Below, piece by piece: positions 16,910 through 29,674 of a DNA stretch of 64,000 bases. Each line of letters begins with the position of its first letter. Within the stretch, counting starts at the first letter, position 1. The position numbers were made by a program, and so were the translations under genes. The stretch comes from Komagataeibacter xylinus (GTDB lineage Bacteria; Pseudomonadota; Alphaproteobacteria; Acetobacterales; Acetobacteraceae). The notes below the pieces were generated by a model. The model was not told the DNA's origin, made no database searches, and saw only the letters and a list, made by a program, of their open reading frames with translations. The DNA lies in the NCBI RefSeq assembly GCF_004302915.1, contig NZ_QQBI01000003.1, positions 1 to 64,000 of the forward strand. The letters are read 5' to 3'.

Positions 16910-18136
16910 ATGTCCGATATGACCGTCACCCTTGCCCATGAAGCCGACTTCGCGGGCTGGCGCGCCGCCACGCGCAGCCTTGCCGGTCGCCACATCCCGC
17001 CCGCCGACATTGCATGGCAGGTTGCAGCCCGCCCCGAATCCGCCGCCCTGCCCGCGCCAGACCCGGCCGCCGCACGCTTTACCGTGCCGCGCGCGGTCAT
17101 GGATCTTGCGGCCATCATGGTGCAGTCCGCCCTGCCCGAGCGCTTCGCCCTCGCCTATACGCTGGTTTATGACCATGTCATGGGCGTACCGACAGGCGAA
17201 AGCATGGCAGCCCGCATGGCCGGGGCAAAGGAAGATGTACTCGCACAGACCCGGCACCTGCGCGATGAGATCCGCCAGGCCCTTTCCCGCCATAACGCCG
17301 CAGCCCCGTATCAGGGCCATGTGGAAACAACCAGCCACGTGCCCGAGAGCAATGCGCGGTTCCTGACCCTGCAGCTCTCCTTCGCCCCCTGGCAACTCGA
17401 CATGCCGGACCGCACGCTGCGCTGGACCGGCCACGAAATGCTGCGCGAAGCCCCCGGCCAGGCGCCGCAGCCGCTTGACCCGACCGGCCTGCCGCCCCCC
17501 GCCCTGCCCATGGTGCCCGACCTTGACATTGCCCGCATCACATCGTTGCGCGCGGTGGCGCTGGCGGCGAAAACATGCCTGGTCTGCCCCATGGCGGCCC
17601 ATGCCACCCAGACCGTGTTTGGCGAAGGACGGGAGTCGGCGCGCATGATGTTCGTGGGTGAACAGCCCGGTGATATCGAGGACCGCGCGGGCCGCCCCTT
17701 TGTCGGCCCGGCGGGGCAGCTGTTCGACCGCGCCCTGCATGAGGCCGGAATCGGGCGGGACGACACTTACGTGACCAACACGGTCAAGCACTTCAAATTC
17801 CGCCGCACCCCGACACGCCGCATCCATGAAAAGGCAGGCCCGGCGGAAATTGCCGCCTGCGCCCCATGGCTTGCCGCCGAGCGGCGGATCATCCGCCCCG
17901 CGGTGGTGGTCATGCTGGGCGTTACGGCAGCCTCGGCGCTGCTGGGGCGTGCCGTGACCATAAGCCGGGAGCGTTCGCGCATCATTGCCATGGAAGATGG
18001 ATCGGACGGACTCGTAACGGTTCACCCGTCCTACCTGCTGCGCCTGCCCGATGAAGCGGCGCGGGGGCGCGAATATGACCGCTTTGTCAACGACCTGCGC
18101 CTGGCTGCCACCCGCCTCGGCCCTGCCGTGACATAA
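16910..18136 (+). CDS. UdgX-type uracil-DNA glycosylase with decayed N-terminal DUF4130 domain
   Basis: A 408-residue DNA repair protein. The C-terminal half (from about 215) is a family-4-like uracil-DNA glycosylase: iron-sulfur cysteines in CLVCP and ACAPWL, motif A GEQPGDIEDRAGRPFVGPAG, and motif B HPSYLLR. Between them is TRRIHEKAG, the UdgX R-loop, whose His (about residue 306) forms a covalent bond to the abasic site in UdgX. The N-terminal 200 residues match the DUF4130 domain often fused to UdgX (FAGWR, FTVPRAVMDLA, PERFALAYTLVYDH). The usual MHAFVRF and YYANIFNPAR motifs are missing, so that domain looks eroded. No radical-SAM partner gene is adjacent. Confidence 0.85.
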   Translation: MSDMTVTLAHEADFAGWRAATRSLAGRHIPPADIAWQVAARPESAALPAPDPAAARFTVPRAVMDLAAIMVQSALPERFALAYTLVYDHVMGVPTGESMAARMAGAKEDVLAQTRHLRDEIRQALSRHNAAAPYQGHVETTSHVPESNARFLTLQLSFAPWQLDMPDRTLRWTGHEMLREAPGQAPQPLDPTGLPPPALPMVPDLDIARITSLRAVALAAKTCLVCPMAAHATQTVFGEGRESARMMFVGEQPGDIEDRAGRPFVGPAGQLFDRALHEAGIGRDDTYVTNTVKHFKFRRTPTRRIHEKAGPAEIAACAPWLAAERRIIRPAVVVMLGVTAASALLGRAVTISRERSRIIAMEDGSDGLVTVHPSYLLRLPDEAARGREYDRFVNDLRLAATRLGPAVT

Positions 18137-18241
18137 TCCGTCACGAGGAAAGCCGATGCCTGATATGCACTCGCAACACCATTACGCCATGCCAAGATGG
18201 GTTATGGGTATGGGGCCCCTTGCCGCCGGAAGCCGTATATC

Positions 18242-20446
18242 GTGCCTGCAGACCTCAATCTTCTGCCCTCTTTCCTGACCCGCCTTTTCAGCGGAAAGCA
18301 TTTCCCCACCATCCGCGCGCCAGGCTATGCGCGCATGAGCGGCCTGAAATGGCTCTACGCCCCCACGCCTGAAGCGCTGGCCTTTGCCGTGCGCACCACG
18401 GTCGCGGCCCTGATGGCGCTCACGATCGCCATGTGGATGGAACTCGATGACCCGCCATGGGCCGCCATGACCGTGTGGATCGTGGCCCAGGGCTCGCGCG
18501 GGGAAAGCCTTTCCAAGGCGCGGTGGCGACTGGTGGGCACCGCCATTGGCGCGATCAGCGCGGTGATCCTGGTCTGCTCGTTTCCGCAGGCGCCATGGCT
18601 GTTCTTTCCCGCCATCAGCATATGGATCGGGCTGTGCTGCATGTGCGCGACCCTGGTGCGCAACTTCCGCTCCTACGCGCTGGTGCTCTCGGGCTATACC
18701 TGCGCCATCATCGCGCTCGCCGCCACGCGCGACCCTGACAACATCTTCATGATCACCATGTCGCGCACGTCCTATATCGTGCTGGGCATTACGTGCGAGA
18801 CGCTGGTGGCGGTGCTGTTCGCGCATAACCTCGCCTCGAGCGCGCGGCGCAACATGCGCCAGAAGATCCAGATGGCGCTGGGCAGCTCCACCGATGCCGT
18901 GGCCAACCTGCTCGCGGGCGATGACGCAGCCTTCGTGCGCTCTCGCGCCCTGTTCGGCACCATCCTGAGCATCAACGACCAGATCGAGTTCAGTGAAGTC
19001 GAGATGGGCCCGCACGGGCATGAGGGCGACCACGCGCGCGCGGCCCTGGCGGCCGTGTCGGTGCTGCTTTCACGCGGCCTGGGCATGATGGCGCGCATCA
19101 AGGCCCTGGAAACCACCAACGAGCAGTTTACCGAGACCTCGCTGCTTACCCGCACCTTCCTGCTGGGCGTGCCCGCGCGGCTGGAAAACGATTCCGAAAT
19201 TCCGCACATCCAGCAGGACCTGCAGGACCTGCGCGGCGTGTGCCGCCAGCGCATCATCGATGCGCTGGGCCATGAAATCAGCATGCAGTCCACCACCGAG
19301 ACCGCCGAGGTGGACGACCTGCTGAACTGCCGCATCCTGCACAACGCGCTTGATGAACTGCTGGGCGAACTTGAACAGGCCATTGCCGAGTTCGACGCCA
19401 GCCAGCACGAGATCAGGGGCGATCATTTCCATTTCCGCATCGAAGCGCACCGCGACTTCAAGGAAGCGGCCTATAACGGCATCCGCGCCGCCGTGGCCAT
19501 CGGCGCCTCGGCACTGATATGGGAGGTCACGGCCTGGGCCAACGGCATCGGTTTCATCACCATGGTGGCCGTGACCTGCGGGCTGTTCGCCACGCGCGAG
19601 AACCCGGTGGTGGGCACAATGAACTTCCTGCGCGGGGCGTGCTGGGCGGTGCTGGTCTCGGGTTTTCTGGTGCTGCTGTTCCTGCCGCGCCCGGCCGAGT
19701 TCGAGATGCTGGCAGCCGTCCTTGCCCTGCCCATGATCGCGGGCGGGCTTGCCGCGCGCAACCCGGCCACGGCGGGGGCCGCCGCCTCGTACTGCCTGTT
19801 CCTGCCCAACCTCGTGGGACCGGGCAACCAGACGCGCCTCAACGAGATCGCCTATTTTAACGCTTCCTTCGCGCTGCTGTGCAGCATCGGCTTTGCGGTG
19901 CTGATCTTCCGCGCGGTGCTGCCCTTTGATAATGACGAAGAACGCTGGCGCATGCGCAACCGCACGCTGCATGACCTGCGCCACCTGGCCTCCGCCCAGC
20001 CCATGCCGCGCACGCAGTCATGGATCGGGCGCAATACCGACCGCTTCTCGCGCCTGATCCGCCATGCAGGCCCCACGCCCACGCCCACCATCGAGGCCTA
20101 CCTGCAGGGCACGCTTTCGGCCATGACCATCGGGCTGAACATCATCCGGCTGCGCACGGTGCTCGAACGTGGGCAACTGCCACCCGCGGCCGATCGCGCC
20201 ATCGAGCTGTTCCTCAACCGCATGTCGCAGTTCAGCGGGCGGTACGGGCGCTTTGGCCGCACCGCACGCGTGGCACGCGGGGCCACGCGCAGCCTGCGCC
20301 GGCTCGAGGCGACGGAAGGCAACATTACATCGCGCATCGAGATCACCCGCGCCATTGCGTATCTGCTGGTCATTTCCTATGAACTTGGCGCCAACGCCGC
20401 CTTCCTTGATGCCTCCCAGCCTTACCGCACCAGCGAGATGTCCTGA
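18242..20446 (+). CDS. FUSC family inner-membrane transporter (fusaric acid resistance-like)
   Basis: A protein of about 734 residues in the FUSC/YccS-like family, proton-linked exporters for aromatic acids such as fusaric or hydroxybenzoic acid. It has the two-half layout: N-terminal membrane domain with roughly six helices (about 50-210, containing WAAMTVWIVAQGSRGESLSK), a cytoplasmic helical domain, a second membrane domain (about 420-550), and a C-terminal helical region. I prefer the GTG start at 18242 with a GGAAG ribosome site. An in-frame ATG at 18197 and one at 18335 are alternatives. Guanine deaminase follows by 35 bp and may share the transcript. Confidence 0.8.
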   Translation: MPADLNLLPSFLTRLFSGKHFPTIRAPGYARMSGLKWLYAPTPEALAFAVRTTVAALMALTIAMWMELDDPPWAAMTVWIVAQGSRGESLSKARWRLVGTAIGAISAVILVCSFPQAPWLFFPAISIWIGLCCMCATLVRNFRSYALVLSGYTCAIIALAATRDPDNIFMITMSRTSYIVLGITCETLVAVLFAHNLASSARRNMRQKIQMALGSSTDAVANLLAGDDAAFVRSRALFGTILSINDQIEFSEVEMGPHGHEGDHARAALAAVSVLLSRGLGMMARIKALETTNEQFTETSLLTRTFLLGVPARLENDSEIPHIQQDLQDLRGVCRQRIIDALGHEISMQSTTETAEVDDLLNCRILHNALDELLGELEQAIAEFDASQHEIRGDHFHFRIEAHRDFKEAAYNGIRAAVAIGASALIWEVTAWANGIGFITMVAVTCGLFATRENPVVGTMNFLRGACWAVLVSGFLVLLFLPRPAEFEMLAAVLALPMIAGGLAARNPATAGAAASYCLFLPNLVGPGNQTRLNEIAYFNASFALLCSIGFAVLIFRAVLPFDNDEERWRMRNRTLHDLRHLASAQPMPRTQSWIGRNTDRFSRLIRHAGPTPTPTIEAYLQGTLSAMTIGLNIIRLRTVLERGQLPPAADRAIELFLNRMSQFSGRYGRFGRTARVARGATRSLRRLEATEGNITSRIEITRAIAYLLVISYELGANAAFLDASQPYRTSEMS

Positions 20447-20481
20447 CATAACGCCCGGACCGGCAGGGAGATGGAGCCAAC

Positions 20482-21822
20482 ATGACCCCTGCCCCCACGC
20501 CCCCGGCCCACACAGCCCTTCGCGGCCATATCGTCACCTTTCGGGGCAACCCGTTCCTCATGCCGCCTGCCGATGCGCTGGTGGAGGAACCTGACGGGCT
20601 GGTCCTGGCTACCGACGGGCGCATCACCCATGTCGGCCCCTACCGCGAAACCAGCGCCCACCTACCGCCCGGCACCGACGTGGCCGATTACCGGGGCTGC
20701 CTGATCTCGGCAGGGTTTATCGATACCCACGTCCATTACCCGCAGCTGCCCATGATCGCGGCCTATGGCGAGCAGTTGCTGGAATGGCTGGAACGCTACA
20801 CCTTCCCCACCGAGCGCCGCTTTGCCGATGAGGACTATGCCGCGACAGTCGCACGCACGTTCCTGCGCGAGCTGCTGCGCTGCGGCACCACCACGGCAGC
20901 GGTGTACTGCACCGTGCACCCGCAATCGGTCGATGCGTTCTTTACCGAATCCACCCGGCTGGGCACGCTGATGGTGGCGGGCAAGGTGCTGATGGACCGC
21001 AACGCGCCCGACTTCCTGCGCGATACCGCCCAGCGCGGCTATGATGAATCGCGCGCGCTGATCGACCGCTGGCATGGCAGGAACCGCCAGTTCTATGCCG
21101 TTACCCCCCGCTTCGCCCCCACCAGCACGCCTGAACAGCTTGAACTGGCCGGCGCGCTGCTGGCACAGGACGAGAGCCTGTTCATGCAGACCCATCTGGC
21201 CGAGAACCGGGCCGAGGTGGCGTGGGTGGCCGAACTCTTCCCCGACAGCCGCTCCTACCTTGATGTGTATGACCGCGCGGGCCTGGTGCGCCCGCGCAGC
21301 GTGATGGGCCACGGCATTTATGTGGACGAGCACGATCTGTGCCGCTGCCATGCCAGCGGCTGCGCGCTGGCGCATTGCCCCACCTCCAACCTGTTCCTGG
21401 GCAGCGGGGCCTTCCGGCTGTTTGACGTCATGGATGCAAAACGCCCGGTGCGCACCGGGCTTGGCACCGATATTGGTGCAGGCACCAGCCTGTCACACCT
21501 GCAATCCATGAACGAGGCCTACAAGATCGCGCAGATGAACGGCCACCGCCTGCACCCCGTACAGGCCTTCTGGCTGGCGACACAGGGCGGCGCACAGGCG
21601 CTGCATCTTGATGGGCGGATCGGCACGGTGGCCGTGGGCATGGACGCCGACCTGTGCATTCTCGACCCGAAGGCCACGCCAGTGCAGGCCCAGCGAACGG
21701 AAATGTGCGACAGCACGGCCGATCTTCTGTTCACGCTGATGATGCTGGGCGATGACCGCAGCATCCGCGCGACCTATGCGGGCGGCACGAAGGTGCATGA
21801 CCGCGAGATGGGTGGAATATAA
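20482..21822 (+). CDS. guaD: Guanine deaminase
   Basis: This 446-residue zinc amidohydrolase deaminates guanine to xanthine and ammonia in purine salvage or degradation. The metal-binding set is visible in order: SAGFIDTHVHYPQ (two His), MQTHLAEN, VMGHGIY, and the catalytic Asp in GLGTDIGAGTSLS. CPTSNLFLGSG is a guanine-deaminase hallmark. Length and N- and C-terminal beta-sandwich pieces match GuaD rather than other amidohydrolases. The ribosome site is GGAGATGGAG. It follows the FUSC gene by 35 bp; no xanthine dehydrogenase gene is in the window. Confidence 0.95.
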   Translation: MTPAPTPPAHTALRGHIVTFRGNPFLMPPADALVEEPDGLVLATDGRITHVGPYRETSAHLPPGTDVADYRGCLISAGFIDTHVHYPQLPMIAAYGEQLLEWLERYTFPTERRFADEDYAATVARTFLRELLRCGTTTAAVYCTVHPQSVDAFFTESTRLGTLMVAGKVLMDRNAPDFLRDTAQRGYDESRALIDRWHGRNRQFYAVTPRFAPTSTPEQLELAGALLAQDESLFMQTHLAENRAEVAWVAELFPDSRSYLDVYDRAGLVRPRSVMGHGIYVDEHDLCRCHASGCALAHCPTSNLFLGSGAFRLFDVMDAKRPVRTGLGTDIGAGTSLSHLQSMNEAYKIAQMNGHRLHPVQAFWLATQGGAQALHLDGRIGTVAVGMDADLCILDPKATPVQAQRTEMCDSTADLLFTLMMLGDDRSIRATYAGGTKVHDREMGGI

Positions 21823-21914
21823 GAAAAAAACACGCGCAATGCCGTAACCAGCCCATGCGTGATGATGCGCACTCCATCCGCGCCTAGCGCAATGGCAGGG
21901 TTAAAAAAACCATT

Positions 21915-22745
21915 ATGGATATTTACGTCGGCTTTGATTCCGCATGGACAGATAATCCGAAAGCCCCCGGAGCCATTTGCGCTGTCAGCATCGAAAATGG
22001 GTATCCGGTGCAGTTTCATGCCCCGCAATTAGTGTCCTTTGACCAGGCGCTCGCTTTCATACAAAACGTCCGCCCTGCCTGCGGTAATGGCACCACACTC
22101 ATAGCGCTGGACCAGCCGACAAGAGTGCCAAATTTGACCAGTATGCGCCCGGTAGAGCGTGTAGCGGCTTCGCTCGTCAGTTGGCTTGGCGGCGGCGTAC
22201 AGCCGTCCAACCGGCAAAGAAAAGGCATGTTCTGCGATGCTTCGCCAATCTGGCGCTTCCTGAACGCGCTGAAAGCACGCGAACAGCCCGAGGCGGCCCG
22301 GCTGGCAACCAACGGACTTTATCTGATCGAAGTTTTCCCGGCTCTTGCACTGGCTTCATTAGGCGACGGGTTCTTCGGGCGGTTAAGCGCTCCTAAATAT
22401 AACCCGGCCCGCACAAAAAATTTTCGCCTGGACGACTGGAACCGCGTAGCGGCCACTGCCGCGCAACAGGCACATCTGCTGGGCTGCAAGGAACTGGCAG
22501 AATGGTGCCTCGCCTGTGGCAAGATCGCGCGGCCACGAAAGCAGGATCAGGACAAGCTGGACGCCGCGTTATGCGTAATGATCGCACTCCACTGGCGGCT
22601 CCGCCCGCGCGAAGAGTCCGTGCTTCTGGGCGATCTGGAAACCGGATACATGGTTTCGCCAGCCAGCCCGGAGGTGCGGGACTACCTGACGGAACCAGCC
22701 CGAAAATTTTCGGTGGCCGTCGACGGAACATTTTCCCGCGCGTGA
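21915..22745 (+). CDS. DUF429 family protein (predicted RNase H-fold nuclease)
   Basis: A 276-residue protein of the DUF429 family, predicted from fold to be an RNase H-like nuclease but without a firmly known role. The first strand, YVGFDSAWTDNPKAPGAI, carries the conserved Asp. ALDQPTRVPN supplies the second acidic strand, and LYLIEVFPALALASL, then DKLDAALCVMIAL, supply the remaining acidic positions. Its base composition is less GC-rich than its neighbours, and it sits between guaD and a tRNA-Ser gene, a common spot for acquired DNA. It is preceded by a 92-bp spacer with no clear promoter. Confidence 0.75.
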   Translation: MDIYVGFDSAWTDNPKAPGAICAVSIENGYPVQFHAPQLVSFDQALAFIQNVRPACGNGTTLIALDQPTRVPNLTSMRPVERVAASLVSWLGGGVQPSNRQRKGMFCDASPIWRFLNALKAREQPEAARLATNGLYLIEVFPALALASLGDGFFGRLSAPKYNPARTKNFRLDDWNRVAATAAQQAHLLGCKELAEWCLACGKIARPRKQDQDKLDAALCVMIALHWRLRPREESVLLGDLETGYMVSPASPEVRDYLTEPARKFSVAVDGTFSRA

Positions 22746-22966
22746 TCATGTTTTATCAAGAGATAGCGGCTCTTGCCGTCCTTGCGCGCAACAGGGCGTG
22801 CAGTCTGGCGGGTGCCCTTACGCTCACCGTCAACATTCGTAAAAACAGTGAAGGCAGTCCGCACCGCACGTCACGCCCGTGTTTCACGACCTGACGCGCG
22901 CGATGGCACTGCTGCCTCAATGGCGCAAACCAGCAATTTAAATTGGGGAAAACACACGCGATGCAG

Positions 22967-23056
<90 letters not shown>

Positions 23057-23146
23057 AACTGCACGCGGTGATGCAGCGGCTTATAGGGTGGCACGCGCCC
23101 CCACGCAAGGGGTCTTTTTGCGCTATTCGACGGCACCATAAAAATA

Positions 23147-23175
23147 TTGACCTCGCCCCCCGCAGCCAGTAAAAG
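23147..23175 (+). promoter_or_regulatory. Likely promoter of rplU-rpmA
   Basis: TTGACC at 23147-23152 and TAAAAG at 23170-23175 are spaced by 17 bp, matching a housekeeping promoter. It would start transcription about 120 bp before rplU, leaving a GC-rich leader that could fold. Confidence 0.45.
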
Positions 23176-23300
23176 CCCGCATTCACCCCGCGCGGACGGG
23201 GCGCCGCTGCAATGTGGCCAATAGAAAAAAGCGACTGGGCCGTGCCGCCTGCATTCCCGCAATGCCGCGCACGCCAAGAGATCGGAAAGATAGATAGAGA

Positions 23301-23615
23301 ATGTTTGCAGTTATCCGTACCGGCGGTAAGCAGTACCGCGTTGCGAAAGATGCCGTCCTGAAGGTTGAGAAGCTGGAAGCCGAAGCCAGCGCCACCATCA
23401 CGTTCGACCAGGTTCTCGCCGTTGGTGGCGAAAGCGGCACGACCATTGGCGCGCCCACCGTCAAGGGTGCGACCGTCACGGCAACCGTGATCGCGCAGGA
23501 CCGCCTGGCCAAGGTCATCATCTTCAAGAAGCGCCGCCGGCAGAACAGCCGCCGCAAGAATGGCCACCGCCAGCCGGTGACCGTGGTGCGCATCTCCGCG
23601 ATCAACGCCGCCTGA
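23301..23615 (+). CDS. rplU: 50S ribosomal protein L21
   Basis: A 104-residue ribosomal protein L21, which binds 23S rRNA in the large subunit. It starts [14 protein letters not shown], diagnostic of L21, and contains the basic loop [17 protein letters not shown] that contacts rRNA. Length is typical. It is followed by rpmA after 65 bp, the conserved rplU-rpmA-obgE order. The ribosome site is weak (GGAAAGATAGATAGAG). Confidence 0.98.
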   Translation: MFAVIRTGGKQYRVAKDAVLKVEKLEAEASATITFDQVLAVGGESGTTIGAPTVKGATVTATVIAQDRLAKVIIFKKRRRQNSRRKNGHRQPVTVVRISAINAA

Positions 23616-23680
23616 TCCCTCTCCGGGCCCTGGGTCCGGGCAGGTTCGATCAGAGATTTCAGTTTTAAGGAGTTCAGGCA

Positions 23681-23950
23681 ATGGCACAAAAAAAGGCAGG
23701 CGGTTCGTCCCGTAACGGGCGCGATAGCGCCGGGCGTCGTCTTGGCGTCAAGAAGTTTGGCGGCGAAAGCGTCGTCGCAGGCAACATCATCGTGCGCCAG
23801 CGCGGCACGAAGATGAAGCCCGGTGTGAATGTTGGCGTTGGCCGCGACCACACCCTGTTTTCCCTCGTGGATGGCCATGTGAAGTTCGTGCGCCGCGCTG
23901 AAGGCCGCGTGCACGTTTCCGTGGAAGCCCTGCCGCTGGCAGCGGAATAA
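23681..23950 (+). CDS. rpmA: 50S ribosomal protein L27
   Basis: An 89-residue ribosomal protein L27 whose N-terminus reaches the peptidyl-transferase centre. It begins [20 protein letters not shown], followed by GVKKFGGE and the [10 protein letters not shown] motif, all conserved. There is no Firmicute-type cleavable N-terminal extension. The ribosome site AAGGAG precedes the start by 9 bp. A strong terminator follows. Confidence 0.98.
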   Translation: MAQKKAGGSSRNGRDSAGRRLGVKKFGGESVVAGNIIVRQRGTKMKPGVNVGVGRDHTLFSLVDGHVKFVRRAEGRVHVSVEALPLAAE

Positions 23951-23988
23951 GGCACGCGCCTTAGCCACGACGGGATTACCCGAATTGA

Positions 23989-26291
<2,303 letters not shown>

Positions 26292-26310
26292 CCCGGCCAG
26301 CAAGCCGCCT

Positions 26311-26385
26311 ATAAAAACAGAAGTTTTTGGTGAAGCTTTTTTCAAAAAGCTTCAAAACCATCCCGACCTTTAAAAAACGACGCCC
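26311..26385 (+). repeat. Dispersed hairpin repeat, related form D
   Basis: GAAGTTTTTGGT is followed by GAAGCTTTTTTCAAAAAGCT ending in TC (stem-loop at 26332-26353), and later AACGACGCCCTCATTCAGGGCG, a second hairpin. It shares the TTTTTnAAAAA loop style with copies A-C and E but has different stem arms. It lies between convergent genes and probably terminates both. Confidence 0.5.
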
Positions 26386-27066
26386 TCATTCAGGGCGCGG
26401 CGGCCAGCGCAGGGTAGGCTCGGCGCGCGCGCGGCGCTCAGGCTGCCAGACCGAAGCCCGGACCGGGCGCGCAGGCGTTACACGCGGGGCGGCAGGCCGC
26501 ACCGGCTCACGGCTCCACTCCGCCAGGCCGGGTTCCGCCTCGGCATCATAGGATGGCTCGGGGCGACGGGGCACGTAAGGCTGGGCGGGCGCTGGCCCAC
26601 GCGGCGGCGGCGGCCAGCCATCGTCTTCCGCAGGCCCGCGCTGTGCCGGCATGGGGGCAGGCTCAACAGGCCGGGAGGGCGGCGGAGCGGGCTGGGCACG
26701 CGGCACGCGGCGTTCATAAGCGGGAATGTCACGCGCATCGCCCCCTGTCTCCCCCCTGTCGGCAGGCGGCGCAGGGGGGGCGGGCTCCCATACGGGAGCC
26801 GCATCGACTGGCGTGGGTGCCCGGTCGGCCAGCGCATCTGCCACGACCGGGGGCTGTGCCGTCTGTTGTCCATTGAGGCCCAGCGCCAGCACGCGCAGCT
26901 CGGCCTGCAGGTCATCAAGCTGGATGGCCAGGTTATCAAGCCGCCCCTTTACGCCAAACACGGCAAACGGCACCAGCATCCACAACAGAGTGAACAGCAT
27001 GCCGCCCACCAGCAGCACGGCCTGCGCCCATGCGGGCATCCATTGCGGGAAAAGCGATGACATCAT
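26386..27066 (-). CDS. Membrane-anchored proline/arginine-rich protein of unknown function
   Basis: A 226-residue protein. The N-terminus MMSSLFPQWMPAWAQAVLLV leads into one hydrophobic segment (about 14-38, ending in PFAVFGVKGRL), then a short coiled-coil-like stretch (LDNLAIQLDDLQAELRVLAL). After that come about 150 residues very rich in Pro, Ala, Arg and Glu that are surely disordered. I do not recognise the family; the helix-plus-coil head resembles small alphaproteobacterial membrane proteins. The start at 27066 is chosen because it places the helix at the N-terminus. Its downstream neighbour proB is convergent; upstream lies gapR on the same strand. Confidence 0.65.
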   Translation of the reverse strand: MMSSLFPQWMPAWAQAVLLVGGMLFTLLWMLVPFAVFGVKGRLDNLAIQLDDLQAELRVLALGLNGQQTAQPPVVADALADRAPTPVDAAPVWEPAPPAPPADRGETGGDARDIPAYERRVPRAQPAPPPSRPVEPAPMPAQRGPAEDDGWPPPPRGPAPAQPYVPRRPEPSYDAEAEPGLAEWSREPVRPAAPRVTPARPVRASVWQPERRARAEPTLRWPPRPE

Positions 27067-27169
27067 GCAGCGTGCAACCTGAACGGACAGTGTGCCCCGG
27101 CACGGCCATGGCCAGCCCACGCATCGGCCGGAAAGGGCGTTGGAAGGACGATCCTACAACCTATGCGGG

Positions 27170-27445
27170 TTACATGCCAAGCGCGCGGCGGTAGATGTCG
27201 AGCAGGGTTTCCTGCTCCTCCACTTCCGCCGGTTCCTGCTTGCGCAGGCGGATGATCTGGCGGATCACCTTCACGTCAAAGCCTGCTGACTTCGCCTCGG
27301 TGAAAATATCCTTGATATCGCCCGCAAGCGCCTTGCGCTCTTCCTCCAGCCGCTCAACGCGTTCGATGATGCTGCGCAGGCGATCGGCTGCGATACCACC
27401 AACAGCGGCGGGGTTGTCGTCCGCCTCGAAATTGTCAGCATTCAT
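27170..27445 (-). CDS. gapR: GapR-like nucleoid-associated protein (DUF2312)
   Basis: A 91-residue protein of the DUF2312/UPF0335 family, whose Caulobacter member GapR binds overtwisted DNA ahead of polymerases and helps chromosome segregation. The signature is GGIAADRLRSIIERVERLEEE, then ALAGDIKDIFTEAKSAGFDV and KVIRQIIRLRKQE. It is almost wholly alpha-helical and suited to dimer and tetramer coiled coils. The start at 27445 has a GGAG ribosome site; an upstream Met in the same frame lacks one. It is divergent from zwf, sharing a 254-bp upstream region. Confidence 0.92.
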   Translation of the reverse strand: MNADNFEADDNPAAVGGIAADRLRSIIERVERLEEERKALAGDIKDIFTEAKSAGFDVKVIRQIIRLRKQEPAEVEEQETLLDIYRRALGM

Positions 27446-27699
27446 GGCAGGTTTCTCCAGATATCGTGATTGCGCCGTTCCCGCCCGCGCGCACATGAAG
27501 GGAATGTCACTAGGCGACGGGATGGAACGGCGGGATTATCGCGCCACCGCCCGCTGGTCAATGCCAACTTGACAGGCCGGAGAGCCGGGCCGTAATCGAA
27601 GCTGCACCCCATATGCCGCTTTCGCGTCATGTCCGCATACGTCAAGCATGCCCGCCCGGCCATGCGGGGCACCAGATACAGGCAGGAGGCCCACGTTCG

Positions 27700-29181
<1,482 letters not shown>

Positions 29182-29188
29182 CCGCCGC

Positions 29189-29641
29189 ATGAGCAATGAA
29201 ACCCCACCCTCTCCCCCGCGCCTGAGCCGCAGGCGTGCGCCGGTCACGCTCAAGCAGCGTATCATCCGCCGCGTGCTCATGCTCATCCCCATGGCGGCCC
29301 TCGTCATCCTCGTGGGCCGCATGGGGTGGCTGGACCAGGCCGCCGACAAGCTGACCTTCTCGCGCACGAGCTGGTTCGATAATACCGCCCTTGTCGAGCA
29401 CTTCCGCACGATCGTCACCCATAACGGCATGACGGCGGATGCGAAGGACTGCCTGCTGTTTGTGGTCAATGGCAACGACCCGGCCGATGCCACCCGCATT
29501 CAGGTCATGGAAAAGCATTCCGGCAAATGCCCCGGTGACCGTAATACGCTGCCGCTGCTGTTCACGCTGCGCATCGACCGGCTGGACCAGAAGGCGCTGA
29601 CCGACTGGCAGTCACCCGGCATGTTCCACCCGCTGCCCTGA
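29189..29641 (+). CDS. Single-pass membrane protein of unknown function downstream of zwf
   Basis: A 150-residue protein with a basic cytoplasmic N-terminus (RLSRRRAPVTLKQRIIRRVL), one membrane helix at about 29-46, and a periplasmic domain with two cysteines (AKDCLLFVVNGND and HSGKCPGDR) that could pair. I do not recognise the family. It starts 7 bp after zwf and so is probably co-transcribed with it. No catalytic motif is visible. Confidence 0.7.
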   Translation: MSNETPPSPPRLSRRRAPVTLKQRIIRRVLMLIPMAALVILVGRMGWLDQAADKLTFSRTSWFDNTALVEHFRTIVTHNGMTADAKDCLLFVVNGNDPADATRIQVMEKHSGKCPGDRNTLPLLFTLRIDRLDQKALTDWQSPGMFHPLP

Positions 29642-29674
29642 AAAGGGCAGCGATTATTTTCTCCGGCCGAGAGA

